Shown here one piece after another: positions 54,013 to 63,633 of a DNA stretch of 64,000 bases. The DNA comes from Cytobacillus purgationiresistens (lineage in GTDB: Bacteria; Bacillota; Bacilli; Bacillales; Cytobacillaceae). A model generated the notes under the pieces. The model made no database searches and was not told the DNA's origin. It saw only the letters and a list, made by a program, of their open reading frames with translations. The stretch is from positions 1 through 64,000 of the forward strand of contig NZ_JAUSUB010000024.1 of the NCBI RefSeq assembly GCF_030813235.1. Direction: 5' to 3'. The position numbers were made by a program, and so were the translations under genes. Each line of letters begins with the position of its first letter. The stretch's first letter is position 1.

Positions 54013-55438
54013 GATTTTCTTCCCCTTTCGGACGGTTTTTAAACCAATCACGGAATCTTTCCTTCTGCGGTGCTGGGAATTCCCGGATCTCGGTCCATGC
54101 TTTTAGGGGACCTACACCTTTTGAGATACGATTACCATCTGTAAATGGACTGATCGCTGCTGAAGCAACTTTCGATCCCACTTTATAGAGAGAAGGGGAT
54201 GCTGCGCCTAAGCCAAATGCCTTCATGGCTAACTTTTCTGAGATAGGCGCTTTCCCTTCTTTTTCAACAATGACTTGCCTATGTTTATGAAGCAATTCAT
54301 GTAAAGGAATTTTCACCGGGCAAACTTCGGTACAAGCACCGCATAAGGTCGAGGCGTATGGAAGCTCTTTATAATCATCATAGCCCCCTAAAAGTGGTGA
54401 AAGAACTGCTCCAACGGGTCCAGAGTAAATCGATCCATATGAATGCCCTCCGACATGGCGATAGACTGGACAAACATTCACACATGCTGCACAACGAATA
54501 CACTGCAGAATTGACTGGAACTCACTTCCAAGAATCTTTGAGCGGCCATTGTCAACAACTACAAGGTGAAATTCTTCTGGCCCATCAACCGCCTCTTCCT
54601 CTTTTGGTCCGCTTAAAACTGTCACATAACTGGGAAGTTTTTGTCCAACTGCACTTCTCGATAGCATGCTGACCAGTACTTCCATTTCTTCAAATGATGG
54701 TACGAGCCGCTCCATGCCCATAACTGTAATTTGCGTTTTTGGCAGGGCTGTTGAAAGATCTGCATTTCCTTCATTTGTCACAAGACAGATTGAGCCAGTT
54801 TCTGCCACAGCAAAGTTACAGCCAGTGATTCCTACATCTGCCGTTAAATAGTCATTTCTCAGCATTTTTCTCGCATGCTTCGTTAGCTCTTCAGGGTCCT
54901 CTGTCCCTTGATATCCTAATTTCCTTGTAAAGACGTCCTTCACTTGTTCTTTATTTTTATGAAGAGCTGGTGCAACGATATGAGATGGCAAATCATGATC
55001 ATCTACCTGCAGGATGTATTCTCCCAGATCGGTTTCGATCACCTCGCAGCCAATGCCTTCAAGGTTTTTATTCAAGTCAATTTCTTCTGTTACCATTGAC
55101 TTAGATTTCACAACCTTTTTTGCATTTTTCTTCTTCATGACATCAATGATATATTGATTAGCTTCTTCAGCCGTTTCGGCAAAAAATACATGTCCACCTC
55201 TTTTAGACACATTTTCACTTAATTGATGGAGGTAATAATCTAGATTAGCTAGAACATGCTGGCGTATCTCCTCACCTAACGATCTCCACTCCTCCCAATT
55301 ACCGAGCTCTTCTGCAGCATCCTGTCTGCGAATTTCTAAGCGGTCTTGTGCACCTGAAACCGCACTCCGCATAAAAGTATTATTTAATCCCGAGTCTACT
55401 CTTTCATTAAATTTATCCGTACCTATCTTCATCGGCAT
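53990..55438 (-). CDS. lutB: L-lactate utilization iron-sulfur protein LutB
   Basis: A 482-residue protein with an N-terminal LUD domain (about 60-290, [20 protein letters not shown]) and a C-terminal double 4Fe-4S ferredoxin region: [15 protein letters not shown] (about 310) and [14 protein letters not shown] (about 365). It transfers electrons from lactate oxidation. ATG follows GAGGTG. It lies 24 bp after lutA. Confidence 0.94.
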   Translation of the reverse strand: MPMKIGTDKFNERVDSGLNNTFMRSAVSGAQDRLEIRRQDAAEELGNWEEWRSLGEEIRQHVLANLDYYLHQLSENVSKRGGHVFFAETAEEANQYIIDVMKKKNAKKVVKSKSMVTEEIDLNKNLEGIGCEVIETDLGEYILQVDDHDLPSHIVAPALHKNKEQVKDVFTRKLGYQGTEDPEELTKHARKMLRNDYLTADVGITGCNFAVAETGSICLVTNEGNADLSTALPKTQITVMGMERLVPSFEEMEVLVSMLSRSAVGQKLPSYVTVLSGPKEEEAVDGPEEFHLVVVDNGRSKILGSEFQSILQCIRCAACVNVCPVYRHVGGHSYGSIYSGPVGAVLSPLLGGYDDYKELPYASTLCGACTEVCPVKIPLHELLHKHRQVIVEKEGKAPISEKLAMKAFGLGAASPSLYKVGSKVASAAISPFTDGNRISKGVGPLKAWTEIREFPAPQKERFRDWFKNRPKGEENHDRNDTQ

Positions 55439-55462
55439 GCTTTGCTCACCTCTTATTAGTTT

Positions 55463-56179
55463 TTAGCGACTGTTCAATACCTCCGCAATATGCATCACTT
55501 TTACAGGTGCGCCGACTCGCTCAATTCTTCCGCCAATATTCATTAAGCATCCAGCATCTGCTCCTATTAAAATCTCCGACTCTGTTTCATTTACATGATG
55601 AACTTTTTCATCTACCATTTGCTCTGAGATTTTCCCCATTTTGACAGAGAAGGTACCGCCAAATCCGCAGCATTGACTTTTATTTGGTAATTCACTAAAC
55701 TCCAAACCTTTCACATGACTCAACAATTTCATTGGCGCTTCCTTTACGCCTAATAATCTCGTCATATGACAGGAAGTGTGGAAAGTTGCTTTTGCCTCAA
55801 GACGAGCGCCAACATCCTCAACCCCTAAGACATTGACTATAAATTCAGTCAGCTCATACGTCCTTTCTGCAAGCGCTTTTGCTTTCGGTTCCCACACAGC
55901 GTCCCCTTGAAAAACATGCTCATATTCATGAAACATATAAGCGCAAGATCCAGAAGGGCAAATGACATATTCTGAGTCGCTAAATGTTGTAATCATTCGC
56001 TTCATCGCTTCCTTGGATTCCTTCACATAACCGCTATTATAAGATGGCTGCCCACAACAAACCTGAGATTCCGGGAAATCCACCTCACAGCCAAGTTTCT
56101 CTAACAATTCGACAGTCGCCTTTCCAGCGTTACTATTAAACATGTCTACTAAACAAGTAGCAAAGAGCGTAACTTTCAC
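55463..56179 (-). CDS. lutA: L-lactate utilization protein LutA
   Basis: A 238-residue CCG-domain protein. The two CCG motifs, [12 protein letters not shown] and [13 protein letters not shown], hold the Fe-S/heterodisulfide-reductase-like centre. Start is GTG at 56179, 7 nt after AAAGGGGGG; the ATG at 56239 would add 20 residues of unrelated hydrophobic sequence. First gene of lutABC; no lactate permease gene is adjacent. Confidence 0.93.
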   Translation of the reverse strand: MKVTLFATCLVDMFNSNAGKATVELLEKLGCEVDFPESQVCCGQPSYNSGYVKESKEAMKRMITTFSDSEYVICPSGSCAYMFHEYEHVFQGDAVWEPKAKALAERTYELTEFIVNVLGVEDVGARLEAKATFHTSCHMTRLLGVKEAPMKLLSHVKGLEFSELPNKSQCCGFGGTFSVKMGKISEQMVDEKVHHVNETESEILIGADAGCLMNIGGRIERVGAPVKVMHIAEVLNSR

Positions 56180-56289
56180 TGATGCGCCCCCCTTTGTTTT
56201 AATTTTTTTTATTATCAGATATATGTAATATACTATCACTCCTATTTATTTTTTGAAATGCTTAGATTCCCAAGTCATTTTAAAACCAT

Positions 56290-56321
56290 AAAAAAAAGAC
56301 AATTCCATAAGGAAATTGCCC
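56290..56321 (-). terminator. Terminator of the bicupin gene
   Basis: Stem CAATTCC/GGAAATTG (56301-56319) with one bulge and loop ATAA; on the minus strand it runs into TTTTTTTATGG, just past the bicupin stop. Confidence 0.75.
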
Positions 56322-56324
56322 CGT

Positions 56325-57527
56325 TCATCTATACTCCCCTCCTGGAAACTTTACAATTTCCCATTTTTTCTTTCTAAGCGCTGACATCACTTCTTCCCCT
56401 ACGTTTAAGTTGCTTTCTACCAATTCTTTAGGAGTGAGAGCTAGCCATTGAGTAAGCGAAACATCTTCATAAATTGGGGCTTTAAAGATTTCTAAGAACC
56501 ATAACGTTGTATCTCCAGTATTTTGAATATAATGGCCGTTGCAGAATGGTATATATCCTACATCTCCCGCTTTTACATTAAAGGTGCGCGCAGTTCCATC
56601 CGCTGCAAAAGCAGTCATTCTTCCTTGGCCAGTTAAAAAATATTGCCACTCATCATTATTCGGGTGCCAATGCATTTCCCTCATTGCACCAGGAAGTACT
56701 TCAACTAAGGCTGCAGATATCAATTTGGAGACGGGAAAGTTTCTAGAATCAGCAATACGCACGGAGCCACCAGGCGATTTAAGTGATTCTTGCCCTAGCA
56801 ATGAATGAGCAAACCTTCTTGTGCCAAATGGACTGGATGGCTCATCTTCCTTAATAGATTTTGGAACTTGTGATTGATAAATATATTTCTGTTCCCTTGG
56901 AATTTTGGCAAAGGCTTCTTCACCTACACCAAAATTCGCAGCCAATACTTCCTGCGGTGTATGTGCAAACCAATCAGAAAGAGAAAATGTATCAAGGTCA
57001 GAAAAGCCTCCATTATCGAATACGAGAAGAAACTCACAGCCTTCGTCTAACCCTTGGATCGAATGGGGGATGCCCGGCGGAAAATACCATAAATCTCCTT
57101 GCTCCACATCTGCAACGAAATTTTTCCCATTTTCATCAACGGCTGTAATCCTCGCTTTTCCCAAAAGCATGTATGCCCATTCTACTTCTTTATGCCAATG
57201 GAGCTCCCTCACTCCCCCTGGAGTCAGCCTCATATTGACTCCTGCTAGTGTGACTGCAACAGGCAGCTCCCTAACAGTGATTTGCCTTGACCATCCGCCA
57301 TTCTTTAGCACCATACTTGTATCAGAAAATGAAAAGGTTAAATTCGGAATCGTACCGGCATCCGTGGTTGGCGGAACAAGCATATCTGGATTTTCAATAT
57401 CTCGCAGAACATCCCTTGGTCCCGAATCAGTAGCTCCAGCTTGATCTTGTTCTCTGATAGGCTCGGGAATCTTATCTCGGGGAATACTTTTTATCAGTTG
57501 AGAAGCATTTAGCTTGTTTTTATCCAT
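56325..57527 (-). CDS. Oxalate decarboxylase-like bicupin (OxdC/OxdD family)
   Basis: Mn-dependent bicupin, 400 residues, normally oxalate to formate and CO2. Both metal sites are present: HWHKEVE (His113, His115, Glu119 in the numbering from 57536) and HWHPNNDE (about His289, His291, Glu296). In B. subtilis OxdC the N-terminal lid SENST carries the proton-donor Glu162; here the same place reads FSDLDTFSL, so the Glu is replaced by Asp and the lid is changed. The activity may differ. ATG at 57527 follows AAGGAG by 8 nt. Alone, with its own terminator, upstream of lutABC. Confidence 0.85.
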   Translation of the reverse strand: MDKNKLNASQLIKSIPRDKIPEPIREQDQAGATDSGPRDVLRDIENPDMLVPPTTDAGTIPNLTFSFSDTSMVLKNGGWSRQITVRELPVAVTLAGVNMRLTPGGVRELHWHKEVEWAYMLLGKARITAVDENGKNFVADVEQGDLWYFPPGIPHSIQGLDEGCEFLLVFDNGGFSDLDTFSLSDWFAHTPQEVLAANFGVGEEAFAKIPREQKYIYQSQVPKSIKEDEPSSPFGTRRFAHSLLGQESLKSPGGSVRIADSRNFPVSKLISAALVEVLPGAMREMHWHPNNDEWQYFLTGQGRMTAFAADGTARTFNVKAGDVGYIPFCNGHYIQNTGDTTLWFLEIFKAPIYEDVSLTQWLALTPKELVESNLNVGEEVMSALRKKKWEIVKFPGGEYR

Positions 57528-57611
57528 TGCATCCACTCCTTCTTATTAGGCCGCCAACTCAATATATGTTGTCTTTTATATGAAATGAACTTTAAGCACG
57601 TTAGCTTTTAA

Positions 57612-57650
57612 AAAAAAACATAAAAAACCCGTTCTATTAATAGAATCGGG
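57612..57650 (-). terminator. Terminator of the thioesterase operon
   Basis: CCCG-TTCTAT pairs with ATAGAA-CGGG (57628-57650), with a T tract on the minus strand (complement of 57622-57627 and the A-run before it). Confidence 0.85.
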
Positions 57651-57670
57651 GCATTATTGTATGATTTTTG

Positions 57671-58042
57671 TTACTTAATATATGAGGAACCAACTAAGGA
57701 CTCTGGCTTCTGACCAATCGCTAACAGAAAAATTTTGGAGTAGTTAAGATTGCTGAATTTGACCATCACTTGTTTTAAAACTCTGAAATCGTGATTGGCT
57801 TTCAGTTTTTGCATTTCACTTTTATAAATCCGCTGAACAGAATCGTACGCAAATTTCGGTGCTGCTTCGCCAGGGTATTCATCCATTATTAAGTGGCCCA
57901 TATACTGATACTTATATTGCAGCGCACGTGTAAGATAAATCACTTCTAATAGTTTCTCAAAAAGGACTGGATAGTCTTTTTTCATTTTTTCTATCTCGAT
58001 TTGTGCGTCTTGCAGTTCATCTATACTTGATAAAGCAATCAT
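57671..58042 (-). CDS. Hypothetical helical protein downstream of YkhA
   Basis: A 123-residue protein that I do not recognise. It is Lys/Glu/Tyr-rich and almost all helical (SSIDELQDAQIEIEKMKKDY, LLEVIYLTRALQYKYQYMGH). ATG at 58042 follows AAGGAGGATAAGG; the earlier frame start at 58066 overlaps the thioesterase gene. It lies 11 bp after that gene, so it is cotranscribed. Confidence 0.65.
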   Translation of the reverse strand: MIALSSIDELQDAQIEIEKMKKDYPVLFEKLLEVIYLTRALQYKYQYMGHLIMDEYPGEAAPKFAYDSVQRIYKSEMQKLKANHDFRVLKQVMVKFSNLNYSKIFLLAIGQKPESLVGSSYIK

Positions 58043-58053
58043 CCTTATCCTCC

Positions 58054-58572
58054 TTAGTGATCCCAAGGTTTATCCAATGAAATATACTCAGCCAGCTTTT
58101 TGCTTTGTTTCCTTCTCATCTTCCGGATCTCCGCTCTTTCTTTGCCAGTCTGATAAAGGAATTTTTCTTCTTCTGTTTCTGCAATAACAGCTGGTACTGG
58201 GACTGGTTTTTTATTTTCGTCAAGAGCAACGAAGGTTAAAAAGGCTGTGGCGGCAACTCTGCGTTCACCAGTGATAATATCTTCTGCGATCACTTTGCAA
58301 AAGATCTCCATTGAAGTGGTCCCCGTATAATTTACAAACGATTCCACACAGACAGAATCTGTCTGGTGAATAGGGTGCAAGAAATCAATTGAATCCGTAG
58401 AGGCTGTCACACATTCTTTAACTCTGGAGTGCCTGCGTGCAGATAACGCTGCTGCATCGTCCAGTTTCTTCATTAATACGCCACCAAAAAGTGTATTATA
58501 GTTATTTAAATCGGCAATCAATACTTGTGAAGTATTGACAACGCGGCTTTCTCTCGCTTTTTTTGTTTCCAT
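58054..58572 (-). CDS. Acyl-CoA thioesterase, YkhA-like (hotdog fold)
   Basis: A 172-residue hotdog thioesterase of the YciA/BACH type. Markers: NNYNTLFGGVLMKKLDDAAA (catalytic helix with Asp) and ASTDSIDFLHPIHQTDSV. It hydrolyses acyl-CoA; chain length is unknown. The C-terminal tail is basic (RAEIRKMRRKQSKKL). First gene of a two-gene operon. Confidence 0.88.
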   Translation of the reverse strand: METKKARESRVVNTSQVLIADLNNYNTLFGGVLMKKLDDAAALSARRHSRVKECVTASTDSIDFLHPIHQTDSVCVESFVNYTGTTSMEIFCKVIAEDIITGERRVAATAFLTFVALDENKKPVPVPAVIAETEEEKFLYQTGKERAEIRKMRRKQSKKLAEYISLDKPWDH

Positions 58573-58848
58573 TACTACATCCTTTCATGCACCAATAAGC
58601 GGGGAGGTTTCCCCACCTAAGGCTAGCTGAATCCTCACTCTATGTTTGGACTGATTTGCCTCCTATAGAGTTGTATAAAAGGAGGAATTCTTCTATAGAA
58701 AAATTGTACGATGCAGTACTCATTAAGTAAAATGGTTATATTTCATCTATAGGATAGCTTTTATCTATGTAACGGTTTTCATGTATTCCTCTTATACATA
58801 TAAAGTACACAAAAAATACGGTTAGACTAATTAAACCGCCAGATTCTG

Positions 58849-59730
58849 TCATTTTTTCAGTTTTTCTTTAGTAAACTTAATCCATTCTTTTGCTGCTAGA
58901 GACAGATATTGATCCTTGCCCCATATCATCCCAAGCTCCCATCTGATTGTAGGATTAATCACTTTAACAGACTTTATATTTCCGTGCAGATTTTTGCAAA
59001 TGCTCTCTGGCATGAATGCGATCCCCAGCTTCCAAGAGACCATATCTTCTATAAATGACCTTTGCGAGCTTTCTGATATCACTTTTGGATGAAAGCCGAC
59101 ATTTTTACACGCATGTATAATTCGGTCATTCAATACAAAGTCACTATTGAATAAAATGAATGACTCCTCTGCCAATTCCGCCAGATCAACCTCTTCACGT
59201 TTAGCCAATGGGTGGGATACAGATAGAATAAGCCTTATGTCTTCTTCTATAAAAGAATAATGATCGAACAGTTCGTTTTTCGTTGGAAGAACGATGACTC
59301 CTACATCCAATTGATTATTTGCCACGAGGTCTTCAATCTTTTTCGAGCCATCCTCGACTAATTGAAAGGTGATCCCAGGATATTTCTTATGGAATCGGCT
59401 AATAATCTCAAGAAAAAAGTGAGCATCAAATATTGGCGGCAGCCCTATGCGGATATGGCCTTTCTTTAATCCCAACAGACTATCCATTTCCTCTTCCAAA
59501 TTATGAAAGGCTTTATCAATTAATTTTGCCTGCTCCAAAATGATTTTTCCTGCATCAGTAAGAACGAGCTGCTTTCTTGACCTATCAAACAATGCAGCAC
59601 CTAATTCATCCTCAAGATTTTTAATCATTTTACTGATTGTTGGCTGCGTAATAAACAAATTATCAGCTGCACGAGAAAAACTATTCACTTTTGCCACTTC
59701 AATAAAATACAATAAATGCTTAATATCCAA
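58849..59730 (-). CDS. LysR-family regulator, CidR/YwbI-like
   Basis: A 293-residue LTTR. The N-terminal winged helix (MDIKHLLYFIEVAKVNSFSR, then FITQPTISKMIKNLE) and linker LLGLKKGHIRIGLPP are followed by the effector domain. The pattern around FILFNSDFVLNDRIIHACKN and WELGMIWGKDQYLS closely follows the CidR regulators that control holin-like cidAB genes in response to acetate/pyruvate overflow. No cidAB or alsSD lies in the window, so its target is elsewhere or outside. Confidence 0.82.
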   Translation of the reverse strand: MDIKHLLYFIEVAKVNSFSRAADNLFITQPTISKMIKNLEDELGAALFDRSRKQLVLTDAGKIILEQAKLIDKAFHNLEEEMDSLLGLKKGHIRIGLPPIFDAHFFLEIISRFHKKYPGITFQLVEDGSKKIEDLVANNQLDVGVIVLPTKNELFDHYSFIEEDIRLILSVSHPLAKREEVDLAELAEESFILFNSDFVLNDRIIHACKNVGFHPKVISESSQRSFIEDMVSWKLGIAFMPESICKNLHGNIKSVKVINPTIRWELGMIWGKDQYLSLAAKEWIKFTKEKLKK

Positions 59731-59869
59731 TCAATTCACCTGACTCTTGTGGAATTATGAAACGAAAAGTTTAGTTTAACATAGGCATGTTTATGTTGTT
59801 GATAGATATCAATTATTTAAGTATTAACAGAATTCAAGCTTTCATGATTCCTATGTACTCATATGAAAA

Positions 59870-60112
59870 TTAAATCAACCTTTTATTAAGTAATCTAAAT
59901 GCTGCAAATGCAATTCCTAATGCAGCTAAACCAATTGTCAGCGGGGGTAGATAATGAGTGCTACCAATAACTACTTGCTCTTGAATGTTTGCTGCGTCCA
60001 ACGATGAACCAAGATCGGGTGTATAAAAGCTTGTGAGTAGAAGTCCCGTTAAAATTTCGATGCCTATAAAAACACAGCTGAATGAAGCAGCAAATACGAT
60101 GAATTTTTTCAT
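59870..60112 (-). CDS. Small two-helix membrane protein
   Basis: An 80-residue protein with an N-terminal helix (FIVFAASFSCVFIGIEIL), an outside loop (SFYTPDLGSSLDAANIQ) and a C-terminal helix (LPPLTIGLAALGIAFAAF) with a basic end. Function unknown. Ribosome site AAGGAGGAAA lies upstream. It sits beside a broken small membrane gene and is possibly its former partner. Confidence 0.6.
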   Translation of the reverse strand: MKKFIVFAASFSCVFIGIEILTGLLLTSFYTPDLGSSLDAANIQEQVVIGSTHYLPPLTIGLAALGIAFAAFRLLNKRLI

Positions 60113-60164
60113 ATATATATTTCCTCCTTACTCCTATGATGCTTCCCGTTCTACAAGATCATTG

Positions 60165-60467
60165 TTAATCTTCCTTAATTCCTAAAATTAAGGTAGAAAA
60201 TAGAATGTTACTGCTAATAATAAGCCCGCTCCCAAATTGAAAAGCTGCCAATATAGGCATCGGCAATCATCATATATTGTTTCCCATCGCTTCCATCTAA
60301 TTGTCTGCTTAGCCAGTACTGCCCAAGTGATGTACCAAAGATACACTTGAAAACATAAGAATAATTCCGGATAGTACCATCAAACTTGAGATGAGGCTTA
60401 TACCCTTTATGTGGTTTATAGCAATTGGATCTCCCCCTAAGGTTATTGTATAGAATATTTGAATGTC
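60165..60467 (-). pseudogene. Frameshifted small membrane protein
   Basis: Readable pieces on the minus strand are NHIKGISLISSLMVLSGIIL and MFSSVSL in one frame, SRQLDGSDGKQYMMIADAYI in the next, and a tail TLILGIKED ending at 60165. They would join into one protein of about 95 residues with two helices. Two frame changes and no clear start show decay. Bases 60113-60164 and 60468-60503 hold no gene. Confidence 0.5.
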
Positions 60468-60503
60468 CTATACGAAAAAACGATAAGGATTCACTTTTAT
60501 CGT

Positions 60504-60534
60504 CAAAAAAACATAGAATCCAATGATCCTATGT
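60504..60534 (-). terminator. Terminator of the heme uptake operon
   Basis: ACATAG-ATC (60511-60520) pairs with GAT-CTATGT (60525-60534) with one mismatch; on the minus strand TTTTTTTGACG follows. A second hairpin (ACGATAA/TTTATCGT, about 60479-60502) lies beyond. Confidence 0.85.
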
Positions 60535-60571
60535 TCCAATTAGCTTCATTCTATTTATAGTTTTCAATACT

Positions 60572-60907
60572 TCAGCTTCCGGCAACACTCTCTGCACTCA
60601 ACGGTTTTCTGCGGATTTTCACTTGATAAAAAGTGGTTTTATTTTTGATGATAAAGTCAGGAACTCCGCCTCTATGAGCATGTGCATCTTTAAATTCATT
60701 GCTCTTCATCCAGCCTTTGAACCCAGTAGGGTCTTCCCATCTTGTCACAATTGTCACTTCTTCATAATCCTTCGTGTTTTCCGTAAGCATAACTTCTAAG
60801 CCTACAAAGCCTTCCATCGTTTCCACTTTGCCAATCCGATTAAACCTTTCGATAAACATATCTGCATTTCCCGGTTTTAAATGAACGGTATTAGTAACAA
60901 TATACAT
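60572..60907 (-). CDS. isdG: Heme-degrading monooxygenase, IsdG/HmoB type
   Basis: A 111-residue ABM-fold protein that opens heme to release iron. The catalytic Asn-Trp-His triad of IsdG (N7, W67, H77 in the Staphylococcus protein) is present as Asn6, Trp66 and His76 here, in IVTNTV and FKGWMKSNEFKDAHAH. Last gene of the heme operon, 11 bp after the ATPase gene. Cytoplasmic. Confidence 0.93.
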   Translation of the reverse strand: MYIVTNTVHLKPGNADMFIERFNRIGKVETMEGFVGLEVMLTENTKDYEEVTIVTRWEDPTGFKGWMKSNEFKDAHAHRGGVPDFIIKNKTTFYQVKIRRKPLSAESVAGS

Positions 60908-60918
60908 TAAATTTCCCC

Positions 60919-61689
60919 CTAAATTTGATTTGGTATTATTAATGGATAATCTCCATCAAATATTATTTTTGCCTCTACCTTATATACATCCCGCAAAAGG
61001 CTTGCAGTTAATAAATCTTGAGGGGAACCTGATAAATAAACATCCCCATTTTTCATAACAATCATATTGTGGCAATAGGCTGCAGCATATTGGAGTTCGT
61101 GAAGCACCATAATAATAGTGATTCCATAATCATGATTGATTTTTTTTAACAGCCCCATTAGCTCCATTTGATGGCCTATATCTAAATAGGTCGTTGGTTC
61201 ATCAAGTAAAAGGACATCTGTTTTTTGCGCCAGCGCCATGGCAATTCGGACTCGTTGCTGCTCACCTCCCGATAGAGAGTAAACGAGCCGTGCCGATAAA
61301 TGAGTTAACCCGGTGACATCAATTGCCCAATCGATGATTTCATCCTCATGATTGCTTTTACCGCTCATTGTCTTCTTGTATGGTATCCGCCCATAAGCGA
61401 CCAATTCCTTCACTGTGAAATTTGGCATCGCCTCCTTTAATTGCAGCAGCATCGCCAGCTGCTTTGCTAATTCTTTTCTTTTATATGAAGCTATGTCTTT
61501 ATCATTGAGTATGATTTCACCAGACTCCTTATGAAGCAAGCGTGAAACCAGCTTTAGCAACGTGGATTTTCCAGATCCATTCGGGCCGACAATTCCCGTA
61601 ATCTGCCCTTCTGGGAAGGCAATGGATAAATCCTTAATAGTAAAATTGCCTTGAGTATATGACAGGTTTCTCGTTTCAATCTTGCTCAT
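60919..61689 (-). CDS. Heme/iron ABC transporter ATP-binding protein (FecE/HmuV type)
   Basis: A 256-residue ATPase of the iron-chelate group: Walker A GPNGSGKST, Q-loop LLQLKEAMPNFTVKELVAYGR, signature LSGGEQQRVRIAMALAQ and Walker B VLLLDEPTTYLDIGHQ. ATG at 61689 follows GAGGAGG and overlaps the permease stop by one base (TAATG); the start at 61743 lies inside the permease gene. It energises heme import. Confidence 0.92.
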   Translation of the reverse strand: MSKIETRNLSYTQGNFTIKDLSIAFPEGQITGIVGPNGSGKSTLLKLVSRLLHKESGEIILNDKDIASYKRKELAKQLAMLLQLKEAMPNFTVKELVAYGRIPYKKTMSGKSNHEDEIIDWAIDVTGLTHLSARLVYSLSGGEQQRVRIAMALAQKTDVLLLDEPTTYLDIGHQMELMGLLKKINHDYGITIIMVLHELQYAAAYCHNMIVMKNGDVYLSGSPQDLLTASLLRDVYKVEAKIIFDGDYPLIIPNQI

Positions 61690-62687
61690 TAAGCCAACCT
61701 CCTCTTTCTCAAAAGATATAAGAAGAAAGGGGCGCCTATGCACGCTAGTAAAATTCCAACTGGCAATTCAATTGGATCAAATAAAGTTCTGGCGGCTGTA
61801 TCAGCAAATACCACTAAAGCACCTCCGCCGAGCATGGATAACGGCAGAAGATAGCGATAGTCCTCTCCAATTAATAAACGAATCATATGAGGCACAACTA
61901 ATCCGACAAAACCGATTAATCCGCCGACGCTCACTGCTGTTCCCGCTAGAAATGAGGCCAGCAATATGAGCAGAAGCCTGCTGAGTTCGACATTTTGACC
62001 AAGAAGCCTTGCTGAATCTTCACCGAGAAGTATGATGTTGGCCGGTCGAATGGCGAAAAAGCATAGAACCAAACCGATGAGTGCGTAAGGAAGCATAAAC
62101 TCGAGGTGATACCAGCTTCTCCCATTTAATCCACCCGATAACCAGGATAAAACGGATTGAACTCTATCGCTGTAAAGCACCATTACGCCATTCATTAAAG
62201 CACCTAGCAGAGCATTCATGGCTACGCCAGCCAAAATAATCTTTACTGGCGAAGCGCCCTTTTCCCAAGCTAAGCTATAAATGATTAGAGTTGTAATAAA
62301 GGCTCCAGCAAAAGCTGCTGGCGGCAACAAATAACCAAATTGCGGGAAAATTAACACCGTTACAATTGCTGCAAGTCCTCCACCCGCTGAAACGCCAATA
62401 ATGCCAGGGTCTGCGAGTGGATTTTTCATTACTCCTTGAAGCAATGATCCGGATGCAGCTAGACAGGCGCCGACAAGCAGGCCTATGATGACCCGCGGTA
62501 GCCTAAGATCCATAATGATGGTTTGATGCACCGCTGTGCCCTTATTTAAGAAAGTGTCGATTATTTCACTAAGGGAGACTGAAGCGGCTCCGAAGGATAG
62601 ACCTGTATATACTGAGAGGATGAGCAGACCTGCAGTTATCCATATGACAAGCCATCTCTTTCTGCTTCTTTCCTTCTCCATTTTCAC
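61689..62687 (-). CDS. isdF: Heme/iron ABC transporter permease (IsdF/FecCD type)
   Basis: A 332-residue FecCD permease with about ten helices. LRLPRVIIGLLVGACLAASGSLLQGVMKNPLADP is present (key pieces RLPRVIIGLLVG and GVMKNPLADP), with GFVGLVVPHMIRLLIGEDYR as the coupling region. Its place between the IsdE-like lipoprotein and the ATPase supports heme transport. One-base gap to the upstream gene. Confidence 0.92.
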   Translation of the reverse strand: MKMEKERSRKRWLVIWITAGLLILSVYTGLSFGAASVSLSEIIDTFLNKGTAVHQTIIMDLRLPRVIIGLLVGACLAASGSLLQGVMKNPLADPGIIGVSAGGGLAAIVTVLIFPQFGYLLPPAAFAGAFITTLIIYSLAWEKGASPVKIILAGVAMNALLGALMNGVMVLYSDRVQSVLSWLSGGLNGRSWYHLEFMLPYALIGLVLCFFAIRPANIILLGEDSARLLGQNVELSRLLLILLASFLAGTAVSVGGLIGFVGLVVPHMIRLLIGEDYRYLLPLSMLGGGALVVFADTAARTLFDPIELPVGILLACIGAPFFLYLLRKRRLA

Positions 62688-62688
62688 T

Positions 62689-63633
62689 TCACTCCAAATG
62701 TAGTTTTTCTCCTAAGTACATAACGGCATCTGCGACTTTAGTTCCTGGATTGGTCCCAAAAAGATCTGCCGGCAGCACTTCTATGTTGCCGTCTTTAACT
62801 GCGTTAATTGAGTTCCAGGCAGCATTTTGCTTCATCTCATTAATAAACCCTTTTTTTACTTCTTCTTCATTGCCATGTGTCATTAGCAATACATAATCGG
62901 GATTAGCTTCTACAACTCTTTCCGTATTGATTTGAGCATACTGAGGGAATTTGTCCAGTGCTGGATAATCCTCTGCGATATTCCTACCTCCTGCCTGGGT
63001 TAGAATGTCTCCGCTTAATGAATTAGGAAGTGCCGCCATATATGTTCCTGGTGCTCCATAAACTAAAAGAACTCTAGGCTGTATAGCATCGGAAGATTTA
63101 AACTTTTCCAGCTTACTCTCCAGTTCCTTAATCACTTGGTCAGCCATTTCACCCTTTTGCAGCATCTCACCGTATAGCACAATCTGTTTTTTTATATCTG
63201 CAATCGAATTCGCTTCTGTTAAAGCAACCTTTGCACCTAATGACTCGAGCGCAGGAACATCTTTGAGATTCATAGCGCTATTAGCCAGAATAATATCGGG
63301 CTGGAGTACAGCTATTTTTTCCAAATTGATTTCATGAGTTGAACCGACCTGCTCGGCATTCTCTGACTCTCTTACAGAAGGAGCTGAGGTTGGCCGCCCT
63401 ACTACCTCTCCCTTCAGAGCATAAATGATATCAACATCACCATTGCCAAGAGCAACAATCTTTTCAGGCGCTTTCTCTAGAGAAACCTCTCTTCCAGCAA
63501 AATCCTGTATAACTATTGCTCCCTCACTCTCACCCTGGCCCCCTGCTTTTGTATTTGCATTTGACCCGCAGCCTGCTAAAAAAAGGATGAGACCGGCAAT
63601 CGACAATCCCATTTTGATTTTTTTTATATTCAA
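62689..63633 (-). CDS. isdE: Heme-binding lipoprotein of ABC importer (IsdE-like)
   Basis: A 314-residue class III binding protein with lipobox LFLAGCGS. IVIQDFAGREVSLEKAPEKIVAL is the usual iron-chelate-binding opening. The order srtB, isdE, isdF, ATPase, isdG identifies an Isd-type system that takes heme handed over by cell-wall NEAT proteins. The heme axial ligands (Met/His in IsdE) cannot be pinned with confidence. TTG start after AGAGGTG; overlaps srtB by 4 nt. Confidence 0.88.
   Translation of the reverse strand: MNIKKIKMGLSIAGLILFLAGCGSNANTKAGGQGESEGAIVIQDFAGREVSLEKAPEKIVALGNGDVDIIYALKGEVVGRPTSAPSVRESENAEQVGSTHEINLEKIAVLQPDIILANSAMNLKDVPALESLGAKVALTEANSIADIKKQIVLYGEMLQKGEMADQVIKELESKLEKFKSSDAIQPRVLLVYGAPGTYMAALPNSLSGDILTQAGGRNIAEDYPALDKFPQYAQINTERVVEANPDYVLLMTHGNEEEVKKGFINEMKQNAAWNSINAVKDGNIEVLPADLFGTNPGTKVADAVMYLGEKLHLE

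Noticed and set aside
58849..59730. Assignment as a regulator of a local cidAB operon
   Set aside because: No holin-like genes are within the window; the small membrane proteins nearby do not resemble CidA or CidB.
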